A stretch of 64,000 bases of DNA from an uncultured Tolumonas sp. (GTDB lineage: Bacteria; Pseudomonadota; Gammaproteobacteria; Enterobacterales; Aeromonadaceae). This document shows, one piece after another, positions 8,187-20,054 of the stretch. Position 1 is the first letter of the stretch. Each line of letters begins with the position of its first letter. The notes under the pieces were generated by a model. The model was not told where the DNA came from and did no database searches. It saw nothing but the letters and a program-made list of their open reading frames with translations. The DNA lies in the NCBI RefSeq assembly GCF_963676665.1, contig NZ_OY781378.1, forward strand, positions 1,332,001-1,396,000, read 5' to 3'. The position numbers and the translations under genes were made by a program.

Positions 8187-8897
8187 ATGGCTGACATTTG
8201 GTTACATCGAAAACAAGAGTTAATTAGAGTCATTAATCAGGTAACTGATACGGACTATGATGATTTAGACATGTCAGTTGTGTTGAATGTTTTATGGACA
8301 GTTGATGATGAAGAACGTGATTATTTAAATTCAGCGCTAAAAAGTATGATCTCAGGTAGCTTTGATGATATTAGCTATTCAAGGTCTTTTCTCGAGCAGC
8401 TTGATCTGATCTGCGGCGTACCAATTGCAGTAGCAGATGACGATGAAGAAAGCGAGCATGAAGAAGAACAAGATACAGAAGAAATTGAATCTGAAGATGA
8501 GTTCATCGAGGAAAAGACAACTAATTTAGCGCATAGTTGGCTGATCTGTTTAATTTCGTTAAGTGTGGTTTTATTCTCTTTATATCTTAATAAAGATAGT
8601 TTTAATAAAGAAGCAATGTTGGAGATATTACCCAAATGGCCTTATTTTTGGGCGGAATTCGCACTCATTACCGCAGGGTTAATTTCTGTCTCCTATATTG
8701 TTAAATCAATAGTTAATAGCATTGCTGAGTATGTGGCTACTATTGGTTATTTATTATTATTTATGCCATTACTTTGTATATTGAAAGGGTTTACCTTTAG
8801 CTCATCGCTGTGGTTATATTTCTGTGTTATTTTCTCAATCGTATTTATGACTACCCTGAGTCGCATCTGTAGTCGAAAGACTGTCGGGCAAGAATAA
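8187..8897 (+). CDS. Membrane protein of unknown function with acidic linker
   Basis: This 236-residue protein has three parts. Residues 1-75 are a soluble, probably helical domain (HRKQELIRVINQVTDTDYDD). Residues about 80-110 form a very acidic linker (DDDEESEHEEEQDTEEIESE). Residues about 115-230 carry four hydrophobic helices. No known motif was recognised. The local A+T content is high. The ATG at 8187 has a weak ribosome site. It ends shortly before a hairpin shared with the convergent LysE gene. The layout resembles small bacterial proteins that anchor an N-terminal adaptor to the membrane, but that is only a structural comparison. Confidence 0.6.
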   Translation: MADIWLHRKQELIRVINQVTDTDYDDLDMSVVLNVLWTVDDEERDYLNSALKSMISGSFDDISYSRSFLEQLDLICGVPIAVADDDEESEHEEEQDTEEIESEDEFIEEKTTNLAHSWLICLISLSVVLFSLYLNKDSFNKEAMLEILPKWPYFWAEFALITAGLISVSYIVKSIVNSIAEYVATIGYLLLFMPLLCILKGFTFSSSLWLYFCVIFSIVFMTTLSRICSRKTVGQE

Positions 8898-8911
8898 AGC
8901 TATTATCATCA

Positions 8912-8937
8912 ATAGGGGAACATTTAAGTGTTCCCAA
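8912..8937. terminator. Short hairpin between convergent genes
   Basis: GGGAACA / TGTTCCC (8915-8934) forms a 7-bp stem between the stop codons of the membrane protein and the LysE gene. T tracts on both sides are short, so the call is tentative. Confidence 0.4.
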
Positions 8938-8970
8938 TATTGATGCATAAAGAAAGAGGTTCAGCGATTA

Positions 8971-9585
8971 TTAAATAAGTTGTTCTACCAACAACAGTAA
9001 CGCAATCAGTATCATTGCCAATCCGGATATTTGACTGACATATTGTGCGGCTTTTGGACGTGTACGTAACACCGTCTGTGCACTAAAGCCGACTAAAAAA
9101 TAAACCGTACCGCAACTTAATATATGCATTACACCTAATGCGATAATTTGAACTGGAATAGACCATGAACCTGCTGGGTCGGTAAATTGCGGTAATAATG
9201 CAAGAAATAATAGGAACACTTTGGGATTTAACCCACTCACGCAAGCGCCTTTAATAGTCCAATGACGCCAGGAATTACTTTCCTGAACCTGGCCGGCGTT
9301 TGGCACTGATGGATGAGTGAACATATTGAAGCCAAGCCACAATAAATAGGTTGCTCCAATCACGGTTAAGACAGTAAGTGCAACAGGGTTGCTTGCTACC
9401 AATGCACCGATCCCCGCGGCGACAATCATGATTGCCACAAAATGCCCCAGCAATAATCCAGATACCGCAGGTATCACCACTCGTCCTTGCATTCCTGCTG
9501 AAATTGCATAAGCCCAATCCATGCCAGGAGTGATCACAAACAGAATGGAAACTGCCCAGAATGCAGCGAATAAGCCGATCGCCAT
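8971..9585 (-). CDS. LysE/RhtB-family amino-acid exporter
   Basis: A 204-residue inner-membrane protein with six hydrophobic helices and the family hallmarks: an N-terminal FVITPGMDWAYAIS segment, GLLLGHFVAIMIV, and GLNPKVFLLFLALLPQF in the centre. Members export amino acids (lysine, threonine, homoserine, leucine and others) using the proton gradient. The ATG at 9585 follows an AGAGG ribosome site. It is divergent from the Lrp/AsnC regulator at 9726 with 140 nt between, the usual arrangement in which the regulator senses the exported amino acid. The substrate is not deducible. Confidence 0.88.
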   Translation of the reverse strand: MAIGLFAAFWAVSILFVITPGMDWAYAISAGMQGRVVIPAVSGLLLGHFVAIMIVAAGIGALVASNPVALTVLTVIGATYLLWLGFNMFTHPSVPNAGQVQESNSWRHWTIKGACVSGLNPKVFLLFLALLPQFTDPAGSWSIPVQIIALGVMHILSCGTVYFLVGFSAQTVLRTRPKAAQYVSQISGLAMILIALLLLVEQLI

Positions 9586-9725
9586 ATTTTTACCTCTTGC
9601 TACTCTTTATCTATGAAGAAGGAAATTCCAATCCTCAGCCAATATTGGAAATAATATTCCTAAGACATTAGAATGTGCTCTCAAATACTTGCTAAAAAAT
9701 AGATTGGATAAGAAGGATTTTCTAA

Positions 9726-10178
9726 ATGGATAACATTGATCGCAAGATCCTTGCTGAACTTCAATCTGATGGACGACTTTCAGTTACTGACTTGGCAGAT
9801 CGTATCGGGCTCAGTTTGTCGCCCTGTCATCGGCGGGTGAGGGCTCTGGAACAATCAGGTGTTATTCGAGGATATAGAGCTCAGCTTGATCCAGCCAATC
9901 TTGGTTTTAGTTTTTCAGCGCTTGTTTTTGTCACGCTTCGAGAAGGAGATCGAAAGGCTGTTGAAGCGTTTGAAACTGCTGTTAGAGATGTGCCGCAAGT
10001 TATTCAGGCACAACGTCTGTTTGGTGATCCAGACTATCTGCTTCATGTTGTTTCCCGCGATCTGTCAGCCTTCCAACTGCTTTACGATGAGCAACTTTCT
10101 GCGTTGCCGAGTGTTCAGCGTCTCACGTCTACGTTAGTTATGAAAAACGTTGTACAGGATCGACCGCTGCCACTGTGA
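9726..10178 (+). CDS. Lrp/AsnC-family transcriptional regulator
   Basis: A 150-residue regulator. Residues 1-60 form the N-terminal helix-turn-helix (DRKILAELQSDGRLSVTDLA, then SLSPCHRRVRALEQSG) and the rest is the RAM amino-acid-binding and oligomerisation domain. AAGGA lies 10 nt before the ATG. Its divergent partner is the LysE exporter, so it most likely activates that gene when the cognate amino acid accumulates. Its stop codon is only 4 nt from the end of the convergent atpG, so the atp operon and this gene meet tail to tail with no room for a separate terminator. Confidence 0.9.
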   Translation: MDNIDRKILAELQSDGRLSVTDLADRIGLSLSPCHRRVRALEQSGVIRGYRAQLDPANLGFSFSALVFVTLREGDRKAVEAFETAVRDVPQVIQAQRLFGDPDYLLHVVSRDLSAFQLLYDEQLSALPSVQRLTSTLVMKNVVQDRPLPL

Positions 10179-10182
10179 ATAA

Positions 10183-11031
10183 TTATTTAACTGTTGTTGC
10201 CATGTCACTTGATAATAAAATCGTTTCAATCTCTTCTGTAATATCCTCCTGTCGTTGGGTGTTATAAGCAAATTTGAGACGTAACTTATCTTCATCCAAT
10301 CGCTGTAATGCGCGATCCATATGGATTTGACGTTGGCGATTTTCGGCCATCAGCGAACTGTAGAGTACTTCATTGAGCACGGCATAAAGATAATGATCTG
10401 TCAGGCTCAATAAGAGTTCTTCAGGCAAAATATTTAACTCTGCCGGATATGCCTTCATTTTTACTGGTTCCGGTAAATTGCTTAGCGGCAGCAGGTGACG
10501 TGAACGGATAATATTGGATGTATCGCAGTGATAGAGCACTGAAATCCCGCAACTTGGTATGTGTTCCTGAGCGAGCAATGAGTTTAATTGTTGAGTTAGC
10601 TGTAACAGGACATTGGGTATCTCATCGCTAACAATTGCGCCCGGTAGAAGAGTTATTGTTGGATCATGTTCGTCTATTCGATTAGCCAGTCGTCGTCCGA
10701 CGATGAGCCAGCAGACGGGTTTGGTCTGTTGCAAAGAGATAGTTTTCATTTCGGCCAGCAATGTCTCATTAAAATCACCACAAAAACCTTGCTCTGAACC
10801 GATGACAATACAGATCATTCGCTCTGCGGTTGAGCTATTCACCAGTGCTGCGTGAGTTGCAAAAAATTCAGCCGCAGTTTGTTCGATACTGGTTACCATA
10901 CGTTGCTGGCAGACAATAAAGTCCATCAGTATGCGTATTTCCATAAGGGCTAACCCTTTCATCGCGGACATGATCCCTGCGATGTCAGATAATGCCTCCA
11001 GTTTTTTATTAATTTCCCGTCGGCGGCTCAT
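10183..11031 (-). CDS. atpG: N-type ATPase gamma subunit
   Basis: Last gene of the operon, 282 residues, matching the rotor-shaft gamma subunit. The N-terminal coiled-coil reads [20 protein letters not shown], and the C-terminal partner helix [20 protein letters not shown] with [17 protein letters not shown]. The middle is a diverged Rossmann-like domain ([15 protein letters not shown]). In F-type enzymes gamma couples ring rotation to the alpha3beta3 head. Its ATG overlaps the end of atpA by 23 nt. It is more diverged from housekeeping gamma than alpha or beta are from theirs, as expected for the N-type lineage. Confidence 0.88.
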   Translation of the reverse strand: MSRRREINKKLEALSDIAGIMSAMKGLALMEIRILMDFIVCQQRMVTSIEQTAAEFFATHAALVNSSTAERMICIVIGSEQGFCGDFNETLLAEMKTISLQQTKPVCWLIVGRRLANRIDEHDPTITLLPGAIVSDEIPNVLLQLTQQLNSLLAQEHIPSCGISVLYHCDTSNIIRSRHLLPLSNLPEPVKMKAYPAELNILPEELLLSLTDHYLYAVLNEVLYSSLMAENRQRQIHMDRALQRLDEDKLRLKFAYNTQRQEDITEEIETILLSSDMATTVK

Positions 11032-12508
11032 GATTTATATCCTGCATCCAGCCTTCAATGAGCTTTCGCCAACTATCACGGCTTGCCATCAATTCAGGGC
11101 TGCTTTCAGCGACTTTTTGTAAGAGTTGTGCGAATCCAGTGGTTATCTTGCTGGCATCAAATTGATCAAAAAAACCTTCGTTATAAGCGATAAGCCATGC
11201 CATGTGCTGTTCTGGCGATAGTGGTGACAAACGCTCTTGTTTCAGTAATTCTCTTAATAGCCGCCCGCGCCGGATTTTTACTTCAACTCCTGCTTCCAGG
11301 CGAGCTCCAAAACGTGTGAACACTTCGAGTTCCAGAAATTGCAGGTAATCTAATTTCATTCGGCCTGCTTCGACTTTAATGACGGGTAATTGGGCCTTAC
11401 CGCCAATGCGTGAGACCGAGCGGGTAATGTCAATCGCGGGCAGAAAACCTCGTGCATACAATGAGGTGTCGAGATATATCTGACCATCCGTGATTGAAAT
11501 TAAATTGGTCGGAATGTAAGCGGCGATTTCTCCCTGTTCGGTTTCCACAATAGGGAGCGCGGTCATGCTGCCACCACCAAAATGTGAGGCGAGGGCCGTT
11601 GAACGTTCCAATAGACGAGAGTGAAGATAAAAAATATCACCGGGATATGCTTCTCGGCCCGGAGGTCGTCGCAAGAGTAACGATAACTCCCGGTAAGCCC
11701 GAGCATGTGTGGTTAGGTCATCATAAACGATCAGGACATCCCGACCAGACCACATCCATTCCTCAGCTAGCGTACATCCCGCAAAAGGGGCAAGAAATTT
11801 AAGCCCTGGGGTTGTAGTGGCTTCAGCCACGACTACGCAAGTAATATCCAGAACTCCGGCCTGTCGTAATGTTTCTATGGTGGCGACAACGGATGAGCGT
11901 TTTTGGCTGATTAATACATACACGCAGAGTACATTGCGCCCTTTTTGCGCAATGATGGTATCGATTGCCAGTGAGCTTTTCCCTGTCCCGGCATCACCAA
12001 TAATCAGTTGCCGTTGCCCCTTACCGATAGGGATCATGGTATCCACCATTTTGATACCGCTGAGTAATGGTCGTGCAACAAAATCTCTGGCTGGGATCGG
12101 TGGCGACGATACTTCTAATAAGCGGCGACGACTAAACATCGGTGAGGCTCTGCCATCTAAAGGACGCCCAAGCGGATCAACAACTCGGCCGAGAAAATCA
12201 TCACCCACACCAATATCCAACCGATGTCCTGTCAAGTGAGCTGACGTTCCCGCAACTAAACTGTCGTTTTGGCTAAGTAATATGGCGCCGATACGTTTGC
12301 GGCCTAAATAGAAGACTTGTGCTTCACTTCCATTCCCAAAGCGCAGAATTTCATCCATGGCCGCTGAAGGTAGCCCTTCAACCCAGACAATACCATCACC
12401 AATTGCAGCAACTTTACCAATCTCACTGATCCGTAGTTGTGGACGGTAAGTATCAAGTTGTTGATGTTTATTGAGACCTGCATTCAGGTCTGACAATTCA
12501 TTGTCCAA
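11009..12508 (-). CDS. atpA: N-type ATPase alpha subunit
   Basis: About 499 residues, the non-catalytic nucleotide-binding subunit of the head. The Walker A is GDAGTGKSS where housekeeping F-ATPases have [28 protein letters not shown] and [21 protein letters not shown] are typical alpha segments. I placed the start at TTG 12508 because a perfect GGAGG lies 8 nt before it; an in-frame GTG at 12532 without a ribosome site would add eight residues. It overlaps the end of atpF. Gene order D-C-Q-B-E-F-A-G assigns it to the N-ATPase family and not to the housekeeping atpIBEFHAGDC operon, which is not in this window. Confidence 0.93.
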   Translation of the reverse strand: MDNELSDLNAGLNKHQQLDTYRPQLRISEIGKVAAIGDGIVWVEGLPSAAMDEILRFGNGSEAQVFYLGRKRIGAILLSQNDSLVAGTSAHLTGHRLDIGVGDDFLGRVVDPLGRPLDGRASPMFSRRRLLEVSSPPIPARDFVARPLLSGIKMVDTMIPIGKGQRQLIIGDAGTGKSSLAIDTIIAQKGRNVLCVYVLISQKRSSVVATIETLRQAGVLDITCVVVAEATTTPGLKFLAPFAGCTLAEEWMWSGRDVLIVYDDLTTHARAYRELSLLLRRPPGREAYPGDIFYLHSRLLERSTALASHFGGGSMTALPIVETEQGEIAAYIPTNLISITDGQIYLDTSLYARGFLPAIDITRSVSRIGGKAQLPVIKVEAGRMKLDYLQFLELEVFTRFGARLEAGVEVKIRRGRLLRELLKQERLSPLSPEQHMAWLIAYNEGFFDQFDASKITTGFAQLLQKVAESSPELMASRDSWRKLIEGWMQDINHEPPTGN

Positions 12509-13244
12509 AGCCGGATGCCTCCGAATAAACACTCAATTCGCCAGCGAGACTTAAATCTAGCTGCCATGCGCTGAGTGAGATTCTCAAGCCTGCCAGCAGA
12601 TTGGCATCTTGCATAAATTCGAGCTGACTATGGAGTTCTAGTTGATCATCAATGGCTGAGCTGATCTGTTTTTTTTGCTCAACAGATAGAGGGTAAGCAC
12701 TTGTAACTAAACCATTTCCATGACCATCCAAGCCAATCTGAATCTGTCTGATCTGTTCTGCTGGTATTTTCCTGAGCTCTTCAATAAAAAGTTCAATAAG
12801 ACGGGCCTCCAGTTCAGGGCCGGCGAGTTTAGCTAAGAGTTTGCTGGCGAATTGACGCGCTTGTAAATTGCACTCGGCAACTAACTCTTGTCGCAAAACT
12901 TCCTGCCGATGGGTTTCCTGCGCTGCATTTCGTTCCCGTTCTACAAGTAGTTCTTTATTGAGCGATTCCATTTGTCGTTGACGCTCTGCGGTCATTTCTG
13001 TAGCAAAGAGAGCCCGATCCGTTGTTTTTTCCTGTTCCCAGGCAGCAAGGCGGCTTTCATATTGCGTTTTCAATGCTGATGCGTTGTTCTCTTTTTCCTG
13101 GGCTTCACGCAATGTACGCTCCACTCCGGCGCGACGTTCGGCTAACGTGGCTAATACTGGCTGATAGAGAAATCGTTTTAATATCCATACCAATGCCAAG
13201 AAATTGATAATTTCAAGAACAAAGGTCGACCAGTCAAATGCCAT
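12498..13244 (-). CDS. atpF: N-type ATPase b subunit with C-terminal delta-like domain
   Basis: A 248-residue stator protein, far longer than the ~156 residues of E. coli b. Residues about 5-30 form the single N-terminal membrane helix ([20 protein letters not shown]), 35-135 a long charged coiled coil, and 136-245 a globular region. The last part ([14 protein letters not shown] at 181-194, [11 protein letters not shown] at 216-226) resembles the C-terminal domain of subunit delta, whose gene atpH is missing here. It thus looks like a natural b-delta fusion. An AGGAGGT ribosome site precedes the ATG. Confidence 0.88.
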   Translation of the reverse strand: MAFDWSTFVLEIINFLALVWILKRFLYQPVLATLAERRAGVERTLREAQEKENNASALKTQYESRLAAWEQEKTTDRALFATEMTAERQRQMESLNKELLVERERNAAQETHRQEVLRQELVAECNLQARQFASKLLAKLAGPELEARLIELFIEELRKIPAEQIRQIQIGLDGHGNGLVTSAYPLSVEQKKQISSAIDDQLELHSQLEFMQDANLLAGLRISLSAWQLDLSLAGELSVYSEASGFGQ

Positions 13245-13253
13245 GACGACCTC

Positions 13254-13520
13254 CTATTTCAACAGGTATTCAAGCAGCGGGTTACGGAACAGAATGATCA
13301 GCACAATAACCAACACATAAATTGCCAACGATTCAATCATGGCAAGGCCAATAAACAGCGTTCGGCTTATTGATTTTTCTGCTTCCGGCTGACGAGCTAA
13401 CGCTTCCAACGCTTGTGTAATGGCCCGGCCCATGGCAATGGCGGGAAAGATGATGCCAATTGCGATGGCCAGTGCTGCAGCGACTGTCGAGATCAGCGCA
13501 AATAGATGCATGTCACTCAT
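13254..13520 (-). CDS. atpE: N-type ATPase c subunit (rotor ring)
   Basis: An 88-residue two-helix hairpin proteolipid. The polar loop carries ARQPE (residues 42-46). The second helix carries the ion-binding carboxylate in MIESLAIY (Glu63, Ser64, Tyr68). Glu-Ser and the Tyr recall Na+-binding c subunits, but by my alignment the position of the Na+-ligand Gln in the first helix is Met30, and the following Thr is Leu. Coupling ion is therefore undecided between Na+ and H+. The ATG overlaps the atpB stop (ATGA), with GGAG upstream. Confidence 0.92.
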   Translation of the reverse strand: MSDMHLFALISTVAAALAIAIGIIFPAIAMGRAITQALEALARQPEAEKSISRTLFIGLAMIESLAIYVLVIVLIILFRNPLLEYLLK

Positions 13521-14224
13521 GTTTTATCTCCTTTATTGTTCGGTGATGGCGCGTCCTGAATAACGTCTGTTTCATGGGATTGCATGCCACCCGCGATATA
13601 AATCAACGCCAGTGTGCCGAAGATATAAGCCTGTACGAGTGCTTCAACGATATGCAGCATCAGGACGGGAACAGGCACCAGCAACCCTGCGACCATCAAT
13701 ACTAATAATGCCGCCATTTCTAAGCTCATCATGTTGCCGAAGAGACGCATCGCCAGCGCAATCGTGCGCGATAACTCGCCTAACAGGTGGAAGGGCAACA
13801 AGATCGGACTGGGGGTTAAGTAATGTTTTAGATAACGTTTTAGGCCCGAAGTACGAATGCCATACCAATGCACAGAAAGAAAAACTAAAATGGCCAGTGC
13901 AGCAGTCGTTGAGAGATCGCCGGTTGGCGAATGCAGTTCAGGAATGAGGCCTGTCAGGTTGGCTGCTGCAATGAATAACCAGAGAGTGCCAATAAATGGC
14001 AATAACAAAGTGGCTTTGCTTGGTAACACTTCGTCGATGGCAGTTTCAATGGCTTGAATAGCGCCTTCCAGTGCAGTTTGTATTAAACCAGGTTCATTGA
14101 CTGACAGATGTCTCGTTGCCAGCCAACAACTCAGTGCGAAAAATAGTAAGAGGCCCCAAGTTGTCACCACGGTTGAGGTGATATGAAAGAGACCCAGACT
14201 GAAAATGATCATTTCTCCGTTCAT
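13517..14224 (-). CDS. atpB: N-type ATPase a subunit
   Basis: 235 residues from the ATG at 14224, a multi-helix stator channel protein facing the c ring. The essential Arg is in [16 protein letters not shown], and the last helices read [20 protein letters not shown], both standard for subunit a. The start codon overlaps the atpQ stop by one base (TAATG), which leaves no room for the atpR gene that in the N-type operon normally lies between atpQ and atpB. The frame is open further upstream, but that would run into atpQ. Confidence 0.92.
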   Translation of the reverse strand: MNGEMIIFSLGLFHITSTVVTTWGLLLFFALSCWLATRHLSVNEPGLIQTALEGAIQAIETAIDEVLPSKATLLLPFIGTLWLFIAAANLTGLIPELHSPTGDLSTTAALAILVFLSVHWYGIRTSGLKRYLKHYLTPSPILLPFHLLGELSRTIALAMRLFGNMMSLEMAALLVLMVAGLLVPVPVLMLHIVEALVQAYIFGTLALIYIAGGMQSHETDVIQDAPSPNNKGDKT

Positions 14225-14492
14225 TACCAATACTTCCTGATAAAGAAATAAACGTTGAATATGCCCAAAGCGATGCCAAGAATGATCAGGTTGACCGTCC
14301 ATCTGACGGTGTAACCTTCACCTTGACTATCAATCCAGCTACCCAGATAGGCGCCGACTAATAACGGAACGAGAAACAGCACCGATAAACTGCCGAGAAA
14401 TATCGTATGAACTAAAATAGAACGACGGCTCCGTTCAGCTTCTTTAAGCCGTTTACTGTCTCGATCTACATCTTGCTGCCATCGCTTATTGT

Positions 14493-14496
<4 letters not shown>
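14224..14496 (-). CDS. atpQ: AtpQ, AtpI-like assembly protein of the N-type ATPase
   Basis: A 90-residue protein: a charged N-terminal helix (residues 1-28, many Arg/Lys/Glu), then two transmembrane segments (about 29-51 and 66-86). The first contains [12 protein letters not shown], the motif of the AtpI/ATPase_gene1 family. In N-ATPase operons this position is called atpQ. AtpI-type proteins help assemble the c ring and may handle Mg2+. ATG at 14496 overlaps the atpC stop (ATGA), which decides the start over a GTG nine bases upstream. Confidence 0.85.
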
Positions 14497-16814
<2,318 letters not shown>

Positions 16815-18437
16815 ATGAATTTTATAAGTTTAACGTTACGACAGGCTGTCTCATATTCCCGTGTGCAGGGTTTTTTGAGCTGGAATTCAGGAATTTTATT
16901 TCTGCTGGCCTTGCTGATTAATATCTCGCTTGGCTATGAATTGCGCGCGCTCGATGCGATAGGCTATTTTAGCTTTTTGTGTTTGCTGGAAAGGCTGTCT
17001 CGGCGAGCTTTCAAATATATGCTGATTGTCAGCTCTTTAGTGGCAGCATGCTATTTCCCGTTTGGTCGTACTTACGGTGCGCCGAACTTTAATAGCATTC
17101 TTTCGCTTTACTCTTCTAATCCCGAAGAAGCTGGTGAAATACTGCAAGTTTTTCCACTTTGGTACTATCTGGTTTCCTTAGGTATTCTGGGGTTTGCTGC
17201 GCTGGTGCTGCAGAGCCCAGCTCGGGTCTTCCCACGTTGGTCAGGTCATCACTCTGCGTTGCTGACAGTGTTTTTGTCTATTTCGCTGGTGGCTCCACTG
17301 AACGTTTTTTACACTGAAGGCACCTTTTCATTGTTGAATATCAGTTATCCGGTATTCCATTTCGTAAAAGATATCACCTTGATTAATATGACGGTGAATT
17401 CCGAACACCGACGAATGCAGGAGTTAGCCACGTTGCAGGATAACTGGCATATGGTTGCAGCAAAACCTATGCATCAGGTGTATGTCGTTGTGATCGGTGA
17501 AAGTGCTCGACGTGATGCATTAGGTGCATTTGGTGGCCATTGGAATAACACGCCATTCATGAGCCATGCAAATGGTGTACTGTTCCAGAATTATCTATCT
17601 GCGGCTTCATCAACCCAGCAATCTTTGGGGTTGACATTGACGCTGGTGGGCAAGGATCAACAACCACAGTATCAGAATAATATTGTCACGCTGGCGAAAC
17701 GGGCTGGATTTCACACCTACTGGTTCTCTAATCAAGGACAACTGGGGCATTACGATACGGCTATTGCCAGCATCGCTAAGCGGGCAGATAACGTTCAGTT
17801 CCTGAAAAACGGTAATTTCATTTCTCAAGATACTCAGGACATGGATCTTTTGAAATTTACCAATGATGCGCTGAACGAAAACTCCGAAGCGCCGAAGCTG
17901 ATTGTTTATCATCTGATGGGATCTCATCCGAAAGCCTGTGAACGTACGCACAATAAATATGAGACGTTTGTTGATAACGAAGAGGTCTCTTGTTACCTGT
18001 ACAGCATTACACAGACGGATAATTTTCTAGCCTCGCTGCACCAACAGTTGCAAAACAGTGGCAAGAATTTTTCGATGATCTATTTTTCCGACCATGGTTT
18101 AGCTTTTAAAGAGCGTGGATCTAAGTCTGAATATTTGTCGCATAACGATCAGTTTCGACAAAACTATCAAGTACCGATGTTTATTACGTCCAGCGGAGAT
18201 ACTCGCCATCGGGTAGTTAAGGCGGTGCGTTCAGCGAACGATTTCATGTCATTGTTTGCTGAATGGAGCGGGATCCGCAGTCGGGAAGTGGTACCGAAAT
18301 ATCATTTTATTTCCGAACAACTAACTTCGCCGGCCTATGTTACCAACTTCACGCCGAGTCGGATTGATTACTACAAACTACCGCAGGATCCTTTTATTCC
18401 TCATTCAAAGATACTCTCTCAGACCGCTCTGCGTTAA
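16815..18437 (+). CDS. Phosphoethanolamine-transferase-like membrane sulfatase-fold protein
   Basis: 540 residues: four to five transmembrane helices in the first ~180, then a periplasmic alkaline-phosphatase-fold domain. Metal and catalytic segments of the EptA/EptC/OpgE family are visible: YVVVIGESARRDALGAFGG, the nucleophile region SAASSTQQS, LIVYHLMGSHPKACER, and IYFSDHGLAFKERG near the end. Family members move phosphoethanolamine from phosphatidylethanolamine to lipid A, heptose or osmoregulated glucans; which acceptor applies cannot be told. ATG 16815 has a poor ribosome site. A hairpin follows the gene. Confidence 0.82.
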   Translation: MNFISLTLRQAVSYSRVQGFLSWNSGILFLLALLINISLGYELRALDAIGYFSFLCLLERLSRRAFKYMLIVSSLVAACYFPFGRTYGAPNFNSILSLYSSNPEEAGEILQVFPLWYYLVSLGILGFAALVLQSPARVFPRWSGHHSALLTVFLSISLVAPLNVFYTEGTFSLLNISYPVFHFVKDITLINMTVNSEHRRMQELATLQDNWHMVAAKPMHQVYVVVIGESARRDALGAFGGHWNNTPFMSHANGVLFQNYLSAASSTQQSLGLTLTLVGKDQQPQYQNNIVTLAKRAGFHTYWFSNQGQLGHYDTAIASIAKRADNVQFLKNGNFISQDTQDMDLLKFTNDALNENSEAPKLIVYHLMGSHPKACERTHNKYETFVDNEEVSCYLYSITQTDNFLASLHQQLQNSGKNFSMIYFSDHGLAFKERGSKSEYLSHNDQFRQNYQVPMFITSSGDTRHRVVKAVRSANDFMSLFAEWSGIRSREVVPKYHFISEQLTSPAYVTNFTPSRIDYYKLPQDPFIPHSKILSQTALR

Positions 18438-18445
18438 ACCTGTTG

Positions 18446-18468
18446 CCTGGCACCGGATCGGTGCCAGG
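18446..18468 (+). terminator. Strong hairpin after the phosphoethanolamine-transferase-like gene
   Basis: A perfect 10-bp stem CCTGGCACCG / CGGTGCCAGG with 3-nt loop, 9 nt after the stop codon. The following bases (TGTCTATATATCC) lack a clean T run, so this is either a weak terminator or an mRNA-stabilising end. Confidence 0.55.
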
Positions 18469-18620
18469 TGTCTATATATCCTGTATTTTCAACTCATTGC
18501 TTTTTATAGCGCAATGAACGTATCTGTAGATTGGGTGAATCCATCATCTGCCTTATGTAAAAGACGGTGGAATTAATGTTAAATAAAACCAAAGAGCAGA
18601 GATAAAAAAGCGAGAATGAA

Positions 18621-19532
18621 ATGGAAAGGCTGGAATGCGACCGGATGTTTGTGGCTGTCATGGAGATTGGGAGTTTTTCCGGTGCAGCTCAACGACTTGG
18701 CATGAGTGGTGGTCAAGCCTCAAAGTTAATATCAAAGTTAGAGCGCGATTTAGGTGTGCAGTTGTTTAAACGGAGCACCCGTTCACTGTCGCCGACGGAT
18801 GTCGGTTTGGCCTATTTTGAAAAAGTGAAGGCCTTATTAGATGGTTATGATGCATTAAATGATTCGGTAAAAAATGTATCCGGCTCGCCATCAGGCCGGG
18901 TTCGACTTTCCGCACCAGTTACTTTTGGTTCAATGCGCCTTTCTTCGCACTTGATTCGTTTTGCACAACATTATCAGCAGATAGATTTAGATGTCAGTTT
19001 TTCTGACCGGCTGGTGAATGTGGTTGATGAAGGATTTGATCTCGCACTGCGGATTGGAAAACTAACGGACAGTAGCCTGATGGCGAGAAGACTTTGCGAT
19101 ATTCGCACCATCATCCTCGCATCGCCGCAATATCTTAAAGAAAGAGGTGTTCCTACTCACTGGGATGAATTGTCTCAGCACGATTGTATTGTGGATACCA
19201 ACTTTCGTGATCCGTTTCACTGGTCATTTAAAGATGCCAAAGGGGTTATCCAGCAGTCACCCATCAGCGGTCGATTACGATTTTCGAATGCGGAAGTCTG
19301 TCTTCAGGCGGCTTGTGCCAACCTCGGCATCGCCAATCTACCGACCTTTGTTGCTGCCGATGCGCTCAGAGAGAAACGAGTCGTACCTATATTAACTGCC
19401 TATGAGCCTGACCCACTGGGGCTGTATGTGCTTTATCCAGCAGCAAAACATCTGGCCAGAAAATCCCGCACGGTGATCGATTTTCTGGCAACAGCATTTT
19501 CTGGGGATGTTGTTTGGGATACCGGCTGGTGA
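18621..19532 (+). CDS. LysR-family transcriptional regulator
   Basis: A 303-residue LysR protein. Residues 1-60 are the winged helix-turn-helix (FVAVMEIGSFSGAAQRLGMS, then SKLISKLERDLGVQLFKRST) and about 90-295 the periplasmic-binding-like effector domain. It sits 101 nt before a DoxX gene on the same strand, followed by glutathionyl-hydroquinone reductase. In E. coli the LysR protein YhaJ controls yqjF, a DoxX gene next to the reductase yqjG, so this one probably regulates the same kind of pair. The effector is unknown; aromatic or quinone compounds are plausible. Confidence 0.88.
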   Translation: MERLECDRMFVAVMEIGSFSGAAQRLGMSGGQASKLISKLERDLGVQLFKRSTRSLSPTDVGLAYFEKVKALLDGYDALNDSVKNVSGSPSGRVRLSAPVTFGSMRLSSHLIRFAQHYQQIDLDVSFSDRLVNVVDEGFDLALRIGKLTDSSLMARRLCDIRTIILASPQYLKERGVPTHWDELSQHDCIVDTNFRDPFHWSFKDAKGVIQQSPISGRLRFSNAEVCLQAACANLGIANLPTFVAADALREKRVVPILTAYEPDPLGLYVLYPAAKHLARKSRTVIDFLATAFSGDVVWDTGW

Positions 19533-19633
19533 TTGTTTCCAAAATGGAAATAAATATCCCTTTTTTAAGGGGGTAATCAGCGAGCAAATATTAAGATACC
19601 TTGTCTCTCATCAACAACAGAGAGGTAAACATC

Positions 19634-20041
19634 ATGATCGACACTCGCACCGCACCTTATGCTGCATTTATCCTACGCCTTTCTTTAGGCGTTCTATTCC
19701 TGGCTCACTTTAGCCTTAAGTTTTTTGTGTTTACTCCAGCAGGAACCGCTCAATTCTTCCAATCGCTGGGTCTGCCCGGCGCTTTGGCTTATCTCACGAT
19801 GACTGCTGAACTACTCGGTGCTATCGCGCTGATCCTTGGGGTTTATACACGATTGGTTGCTATCGCACTCATCCCGATCCTGTTGGGTGCCATTGTGACT
19901 GTGCATTGGTCCGCCGGCTTTTTCTTCACTAATGCCAATGGTGGCTGGGAATTCCCTGCTTTCTGGATCATTGGTTTGCTGGCTCTTGCCTTGGTGGGTG
20001 ATGGTGCTTTCGCACTGAAACCGTCTATCGCTAAGAAATAA
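19634..20041 (+). CDS. DoxX-family membrane protein (YqjF-like)
   Basis: 135 residues with four hydrophobic helices, of the DoxX family: RLSLGVLFLAHFSLKFF at the N terminus and MTAELLGAIALILGVYTRLVA in the middle. DoxX proteins are poorly understood; YqjF has been linked to quinone or nitroaromatic stress. The start ATG 19634 has an AGAGGT ribosome site; the frame is open eleven codons upstream. The gene is 13 nt from the reductase gene at 20055, almost certainly one operon. Confidence 0.83.
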   Translation: MIDTRTAPYAAFILRLSLGVLFLAHFSLKFFVFTPAGTAQFFQSLGLPGALAYLTMTAELLGAIALILGVYTRLVAIALIPILLGAIVTVHWSAGFFFTNANGGWEFPAFWIIGLLALALVGDGAFALKPSIAKK

Positions 20042-20054
20042 CCGGACGCTGATT

